DNA from: Vibrio algivorus
GTDB lineage: Bacteria; Pseudomonadota; Gammaproteobacteria; Enterobacterales; Vibrionaceae
DNA length: 64,000 nt
Assembly: GCF_002218005.2 (NCBI RefSeq)
Contig: NZ_AP018678.1
Coordinates: 2,418,001-2,482,000 of the forward strand
Direction: 5' to 3'
Within the stretch, counting starts at the first letter, position 1, and the number at the start of each line of letters is the position of its first letter. Both the position numbers and the translations under genes were made by a program. Of the stretch, positions 59,305-64,000 are shown in pieces. The notes beneath the pieces are model-generated. The model saw nothing but the letters and a program-made list of their open reading frames with translations, ran no database searches and was not told the DNA's origin.

Positions 59305-59321
59305 ACCTGGTCAAACCAGAG
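59305..59321. promoter_or_regulatory. FadR operator upstream of fadBA
   Basis: ACCTGGTCAAACCAGAG fits the FadR consensus AnCTGGTCnGACCAGnT at nearly every position. It lies 57 bases before the fadB start, as expected for acyl-CoA-relieved repression. Confidence 0.75.
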
Positions 59322-59378
59322 AAAAACGATAATAAGTTGCTCTACAACAATACCGTTTGTTCGTCATGGAGATAGACA

Positions 59379-61544
59379 ATGATTTACCAACATACGTCCC
59401 TACACGTAAAAGAATTACAAGATGGTATCGCTCAGCTTACTTTCAGTGCTGAAGGGTCCGTCAATACTCTTAATTCAAAAACACTCGCTGCCTTAGACGA
59501 AGCGATTGACGCAATCAAAGCGCAACCTGGAATCACTGGATTAATTCTAAGCTCAGATAAAAGCGCCTTCATTGTTGGTGCAGATATAAAAGAATTCCTC
59601 GGCTTATTCGCTAAACCGGCAGAAGAACTCGATCACTGGGTGAAATACGCTAATGATATTTTCTGTAAATTAGAAGATCTACCTTTCCCTACCTTATCCG
59701 TCATTCGTGGCTTTGCGCTTGGTGGGGGTTGCGAACTGATTCTTTCTTCTGACTTACGCATTGGTGATAACACTGCAGTGATTGGTTTACCAGAAACCAA
59801 ACTTGGCATCATCCCTGGTTTCGGTGGTACGGTTCGTCTACCTCGCATTATTGGAGCTGATAATGCTATGGAAATGATCGCCACAGCTAAACAGCAAAAA
59901 GCCAATGAAGCAATCAAACTTGGTTTACTCGATGCGATCGTAGATAGCGAGCAACTAGAAGCCTCTGCTATCACAACATTAAAGCAAGCTATCGAGGGAA
60001 AAGTTGATTGGCAAGCGCGCCGCCAACAAAAAACCTCCGCGCTATCTTTAAGTAAAATAGAAGCTTTGATGAGCTTTACCATGGCCAAAGGCATGATTTC
60101 AGCCAAAGCAGGCCCACACTACCCTGCGCCAATTGCTTCAGTAAAAGCAATAGAAGAAGCATCAACCTCAAGCCGAGATGAGGCTTTAGATATTGAACGC
60201 AAATACTTCGTCAAAATGGCGAAAACGGAAGTGGCTCAGTCCCTGATTGGGTTATTCCTTAACGATCAGTACATCAAAGGCATCGCTAAAAAAGCAGGCA
60301 AAAACTCACAGAAGACTGAACGTGCTGCGGTACTCGGTGCTGGTATCATGGGTGGCGGCATTGCTTATCAATCCGCATCGAAAGGAGTGCCTGTCTTAAT
60401 GAAAGATATCGCACAAGCCTCTCTTGATCTAGGTATGACCGAAGCTTCCAAATTACTCAACAAACAACTGGAACGCGGAAAAATAGATGGCTTCAAACTA
60501 TCAAAAATTCTCGGTTCGATTACGCCAAGCCTACACTACGCAGGTATTGAACAAGCTGATGTTGTAGTAGAAGCGGTGGTTGAAAATCCAAAAGTAAAAG
60601 CGGCGGTATTAGCGGAAGTGGAGCAGCACGCGAAAGAGGACGCCATCATTGCCTCTAATACCTCGACCATTCCGATTAATCAGCTTGCGAAAGCAGTAAA
60701 ACGCCCAGAAAACTTCTGTGGTATGCACTTCTTTAATCCAGTACATCGCATGCCTTTAGTTGAAATTATTCGTGGTGAGCACACATCCGAAGATACCATC
60801 AATAAAGTCGTCGCCTACGCTGCGCAAATGGGTAAATCACCAATAGTGGTTAATGACTGCCCAGGTTTCTTCGTTAACCGTGTTCTGTTTCCATACTTCG
60901 GTGGTTTCAGCTTACTAATGCGTGACGGCGCGGATTTCACACAAATTGATAAAGTCATGGAACGTAAATTCGGTTGGCCGATGGGCCCTGCTTATTTGCT
61001 TGATGTTGTTGGTATCGATACGGCACACCACGCACAAGCGGTAATGGCAGAAGGTTTCCCTGAGCGAATGGGTAAAGAAGGACGTGATGCGATTGATGCG
61101 CTATTTGAAGCCGATAAATATGGCCAGAAGAATGGCAGCGGCTTTTATACTTATAGCATCGACCGTAAAGGCAAACCGAAGAAAACCTTTGAGCAAGATG
61201 TCTTAGCGCTATTTGAAGGCATCACAGCCAATAAGCAAGATTTCTCTGATGAAGAGATCATCAACCGCACCATGATTCCGATGATCAATGAAGTCGTACT
61301 ATGCCTTGAAGAAGGTATTATTGCCTCACCACAAGAAGCGGATATGGCCCTTATTTATGGTTTAGGCTTCCCTCCATTCCGTGGTGGTGTATTCCGCTAC
61401 CTAGATAGTGTTGGACTACAAAATTATATCCAAGCAGCGTCTCAATATTCTGACTTAAGCCCAATGTATCGCGTACCGCAATTACTATTGGATATGGCAG
61501 AAAAAGGCGGCACTTTTTACGCAAGTCAAACGGCTGCTGTTTAA
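59379..61544 (+). CDS. fadB: Fatty-acid oxidation complex subunit alpha
   Basis: Multifunctional enoyl-CoA hydratase, 3-hydroxyacyl-CoA dehydrogenase, isomerase and epimerase of aerobic beta-oxidation. It has 721 residues (E. coli 729). The N-terminal crotonase domain (about 1-190) has FIVGADIKEFL and GFALGGGCELILSSDLRI with the catalytic glutamates. The NAD domain starts at about 315 (AAVLGAGIMGGGIAYQSASK), followed by ENFCGMHFFNPVHRMPLVEI and the C-terminal dehydrogenase domain. GGAG precedes ATG 59379. It is in an operon with fadA (24-base gap), controlled by the FadR-type site. Confidence 0.97.
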   Translation: MIYQHTSLHVKELQDGIAQLTFSAEGSVNTLNSKTLAALDEAIDAIKAQPGITGLILSSDKSAFIVGADIKEFLGLFAKPAEELDHWVKYANDIFCKLEDLPFPTLSVIRGFALGGGCELILSSDLRIGDNTAVIGLPETKLGIIPGFGGTVRLPRIIGADNAMEMIATAKQQKANEAIKLGLLDAIVDSEQLEASAITTLKQAIEGKVDWQARRQQKTSALSLSKIEALMSFTMAKGMISAKAGPHYPAPIASVKAIEEASTSSRDEALDIERKYFVKMAKTEVAQSLIGLFLNDQYIKGIAKKAGKNSQKTERAAVLGAGIMGGGIAYQSASKGVPVLMKDIAQASLDLGMTEASKLLNKQLERGKIDGFKLSKILGSITPSLHYAGIEQADVVVEAVVENPKVKAAVLAEVEQHAKEDAIIASNTSTIPINQLAKAVKRPENFCGMHFFNPVHRMPLVEIIRGEHTSEDTINKVVAYAAQMGKSPIVVNDCPGFFVNRVLFPYFGGFSLLMRDGADFTQIDKVMERKFGWPMGPAYLLDVVGIDTAHHAQAVMAEGFPERMGKEGRDAIDALFEADKYGQKNGSGFYTYSIDRKGKPKKTFEQDVLALFEGITANKQDFSDEEIINRTMIPMINEVVLCLEEGIIASPQEADMALIYGLGFPPFRGGVFRYLDSVGLQNYIQAASQYSDLSPMYRVPQLLLDMAEKGGTFYASQTAAV

Positions 61545-61568
61545 CGACTTTGGATAAGGAAAATCAAA

Positions 61569-62738
61569 ATGAATAATGTAGTTATTGTCGATTGTATTCG
61601 TACTCCGATGGGTCGCTCAAAAGCCGGTGCATTCCGCCATGTACGTGCTGAAGATTTATCGGCTCATCTAATGAAAGGGATTTTAAAACGTAACCCTCAG
61701 GTAGACCCAACTCAGATTGAAGATGTCTATTGGGGCTGTGTGCAACAAACTTTAGAGCAAGGCTTTAACATTGCACGTAATGCTGCCCTACTTGCTGGAG
61801 TACCTAAAAATGTCGGCGCAGTAACAGTCAACCGCCTATGTGGTTCTTCAATGCAAGCATTACACGATGCTTCTCGTGCCATCATGGTCGGTGATGCACA
61901 GATTTGTTTAATTGGTGGTGTAGAACACATGGGCCATGTACCAATGAACCATGGTGTTGATTTCCACCCTGGATTAGCAAAGAATGTAGCCAAAGCTGCC
62001 GGTATGATGGGCTTAACCGCTGAAATGCTGGGTAAAGTTCATGGTATCAGCCGTGAAGCTCAAGATGAATTTGGCGCTCGCTCTCATCGCCTTGCACACG
62101 CGGCAACGCTAGAGGGGCGCTTCAAAAATGAAATCCTACCAACCGAAGGCCATACCGAAGATGGCTCGTTAAAGTTATACGACTACGATGAAGTGATTCG
62201 TCCAGAAACTACAGTCGAAACTCTATCTCAATTGCGCCCGGTTTTTGATCCAGCTAATGGTACGGTCACCGCGGGGACGTCTTCGGCTCTATCTGATGGC
62301 GCTTCAGCCATGCTAGTGATGAGTGAAAACAAAGCGAAAGAGTTAGGCTTACCGATTCGTGCACGAATTCGTTCAATGGCAGTAGCCGGTTGCGATCCAT
62401 CAACTATGGGTTATGGCCCCGTTCCTGCTACGCAAAAAGCATTAAAGCGTGCTGGTTTATCAATTGAAGATATGGGCATGATCGAGCTCAATGAAGCGTT
62501 TGCCGCACAAGCACTACCATGTGCTAAAGATCTTGGCTTATTGAATGTGATGGAAGAAAAAGTGAACTTAAATGGTGGTGCGATTGCATTAGGTCACCCA
62601 CTAGGCTGCTCTGGATCTCGAATCTCAACCACACTCATTAACTTGATGGAAGCCAAAGATGTTCAATTTGGTCTTGCGACTATGTGTATTGGCTTAGGCC
62701 AAGGTATTGCGACAGTCTTCGAGCGCATCGATAACTAA
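61569..62738 (+). CDS. fadA: 3-ketoacyl-CoA thiolase (fatty-acid oxidation complex beta)
   Basis: Cleaves 3-ketoacyl-CoA with CoA to release acetyl-CoA. It has 389 residues (E. coli 387). The nucleophilic cysteine is in VNRLCGSSMQALHDA at about 91; the C-terminal thiolase signatures are NLNGGAIALGHPLGCSGSRI (His) and ATMCIGLGQGIA (Cys). It forms a heterotetramer with FadB. TAAGGA precedes the ATG. A bidirectional terminator follows. Confidence 0.97.
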   Translation: MNNVVIVDCIRTPMGRSKAGAFRHVRAEDLSAHLMKGILKRNPQVDPTQIEDVYWGCVQQTLEQGFNIARNAALLAGVPKNVGAVTVNRLCGSSMQALHDASRAIMVGDAQICLIGGVEHMGHVPMNHGVDFHPGLAKNVAKAAGMMGLTAEMLGKVHGISREAQDEFGARSHRLAHAATLEGRFKNEILPTEGHTEDGSLKLYDYDEVIRPETTVETLSQLRPVFDPANGTVTAGTSSALSDGASAMLVMSENKAKELGLPIRARIRSMAVAGCDPSTMGYGPVPATQKALKRAGLSIEDMGMIELNEAFAAQALPCAKDLGLLNVMEEKVNLNGGAIALGHPLGCSGSRISTTLINLMEAKDVQFGLATMCIGLGQGIATVFERIDN

Positions 62739-62765
62739 ATCAATTTAATCTCAGAAAAAAACAAC

Positions 62766-62796
62766 AAGGGCCACTCAAGTGAAGTGGCCCTTATTC
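62766..62796. terminator. Terminator between convergent fadA and cyaA
   Basis: Arms AAGGGCCACT (62766-62775) and AGTGGCCCTT (62783-62792), T-rich on the right and A-rich on the left, so it can serve both convergent genes. Confidence 0.88.
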
Positions 62797-62821
62797 TTAC
62801 ATACATTTTAGATCGAAAACG

Positions 62822-64000
62822 CTATTTCACATACATTTCGCTACTAGAGCAACTGGTCGTTGTACTACGATATGGCACCACATAACTGTCACCACTATCA
62901 GGATGAATAATCTGATAATACTGCGGTAGATTGAAATTACATTTCGATTCAGATTCAAATCCTTGGGTATTATTGGTATAAAAACGGTTCACCGTTCTCA
63001 CCATATCATCACGATTACCATCAAACTGTCGGTACACTTCTACACGGTTGCTTTCATCTAATACATAGATATTAAAACCGTCATCATCTCCTTCAAAGAA
63101 GAATTGAATTAGCCCTTCACTAGCGTAGGCATCAACCACATCAGGTGGTGGCAGCTCCTGACTTTTACCGACTTTAAGTAATGGTGAACCTTGCAACTTA
63201 TTGGTCGAAATACTGCTATAGAAATCAATAGAATTCTCTAATTTCATCACTGACACACCGCGACGTTCAAAGAACAAGCCGTACATTTGATCAGCTACTT
63301 TTAATACTTTAAAACGGCGCCGTTTTTCATTTTCGACCGGCTTTAAACGCAACTCGATACATTCCGCTAGCAGTTGATACACCATATTGCGCATAATGCC
63401 ACGCAGATTTTCGCTATAACAGAAAACATCAACCGATTCCGGCGGCAGTGCGTCTTGGTGCATTTTGCCTAGTATGGTTTTTAACGCATCAATAATCGCG
63501 GTTTCACCAGAGAAATGCAAAGTACGGACTTCATGCCAAGAGTTACGATAAACCAAATCAACACTAGAAACCAAGCATTGCTGCTCTGCTGAAAAGCTGA
63601 AAACATCGACATGATTTTTTAATTCATGCTTGATCTGATTAGGCTTTAAGTTAGCAGTAGGATCGCTTTCTAAATTGATAAAAATCGATAACTGACTCAC
63701 CTCACAAGGACTCGCTAAAGCTTGCATAGTAGGCTGGCGCTTACGCAATGAAAAAGTATTACGCAAATCACTGACCATTTGATAGAGTTTATCGATATCA
63801 ATATTAGCGTGGCGAACGACCGCTTCAAGGTGAGTACCTTCGGTTATTAAGCCATTGAAGAATGCCCAAGCCACCAATTTACTTAAATATTGGTTATGCT
63901 CCAGCGGTGCTCTCCCTAAAATTTGATAAGGATCGAGTGATTGCTTATACAAATACCAACCTGCTTTATTCACTCTATTTTCAGGAACTTGAATAAAGGT
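62822..64000 (-). CDS. cyaA: Adenylate cyclase class I, C-terminal part (5' truncated by window)
   Basis: Synthesises cAMP, the ligand of CRP. The frame is open to the right edge, so 392 C-terminal residues are present of an expected 840-850; the GTG at 63973 is internal. The segment begins in the catalytic domain's end (PENRVNKAGWYLYKQS) and contains the regulatory domain with EVRTLHFSGETAIIDALKTI, LGKMHQDALPPESVDVFCYS, LFFERRGVSVMKLEN and FNIYVLDESNRVEVYRQFDG, all matching class I CyaA. The C-terminal tail (TTTSCSSSEMYVK) is shorter than in E. coli. Confidence 0.95.
   Translation of the reverse strand, partial: TFIQVPENRVNKAGWYLYKQSLDPYQILGRAPLEHNQYLSKLVAWAFFNGLITEGTHLEAVVRHANIDIDKLYQMVSDLRNTFSLRKRQPTMQALASPCEVSQLSIFINLESDPTANLKPNQIKHELKNHVDVFSFSAEQQCLVSSVDLVYRNSWHEVRTLHFSGETAIIDALKTILGKMHQDALPPESVDVFCYSENLRGIMRNMVYQLLAECIELRLKPVENEKRRRFKVLKVADQMYGLFFERRGVSVMKLENSIDFYSSISTNKLQGSPLLKVGKSQELPPPDVVDAYASEGLIQFFFEGDDDGFNIYVLDESNRVEVYRQFDGNRDDMVRTVNRFYTNNTQGFESESKCNFNLPQYYQIIHPDSGDSYVVPYRSTTTSCSSSEMYVK

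Overview
The window is a gene-dense, housekeeping-rich stretch of a Vibrio (Vibrionaceae) main chromosome. The basis is the near family-typical protein sequences (Fis of 98 residues, PurH of 530, RpoB/RpoC), the gene order, and copies of the ERIC repeat in its vibrio form. I cannot assign a species. The left edge cuts acs (3' end present) and the right edge cuts cyaA (3' end present).

Layout. 1-8.5 kb: end of acs, aroQ, accBC (fatty-acid carboxylase subunits), yhdT-panF, prmA, then dusB-fis under a stringent-type promoter with a Fis-like site. An ERIC element and a decayed second copy lie between dusB and fis. 8.5-15.2 kb: an accessory block with a 59-residue ORF, a 179-bp MITE-like repeat, an araC-type regulator divergent from an EamA transporter gene, and a malY-malX / malI module. 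Three copies of the same 12-bp MalI-type operator are present: two between malX and malI, and one in the araC/eamA gap. A small lipoprotein closes the block. 15.2-20.7 kb: purH-purD, the DUF1481 lipoprotein (yjaH), hupA, yjaG. 20.8-27 kb: a 2-hydroxyacid dehydrogenase coupled to an Fe-S-type uracil-DNA glycosylase relative, facing a four-gene tripartite exporter operon (TolC-like, HlyD-like, two ABC-2 permeases) that has no ATPase gene. 27-31 kb: hemE, a candidate small RNA, nudC, rsd, a second EamA transporter.

31.2-45.4 kb is the classic minus-strand transcription/translation cluster, in order of transcription: tRNA-Thr, Tyr, Gly, Thr, tufB, secE, nusG, rplK, rplA, rplJ, rplL, rpoB, rpoC, with recognisable promoters for the tRNA-tufB, rplKA and rplJL units. 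45.5-50.5 kb: coaA, birA, murB, a GNAT gene and pssA. 50.7-56.4 kb: a complete rRNA operon on the minus strand (16S, tRNA-Glu, 23S, 5S, tRNA-Asp) with P1/P2 promoters, boxA sites and a terminator. 56.5-64 kb: hemG, trkH, yigZ, then fadBA divergent (with a FadR-type operator and a second perfect palindrome), and the 3' part of cyaA.

Together the genes mostly build the growth machinery: ribosomes, RNA polymerase, elongation factor, purines, heme, lipid precursors. Growth-rate control elements recur: fis, rrn P1, GC-rich discriminators, r-protein leaders. The variable material is concentrated at 8.4-15.2 kb and 20.8-27 kb and in the repeat-filled intergenic gaps. I see no CRISPR array, no transposase gene and no prophage.
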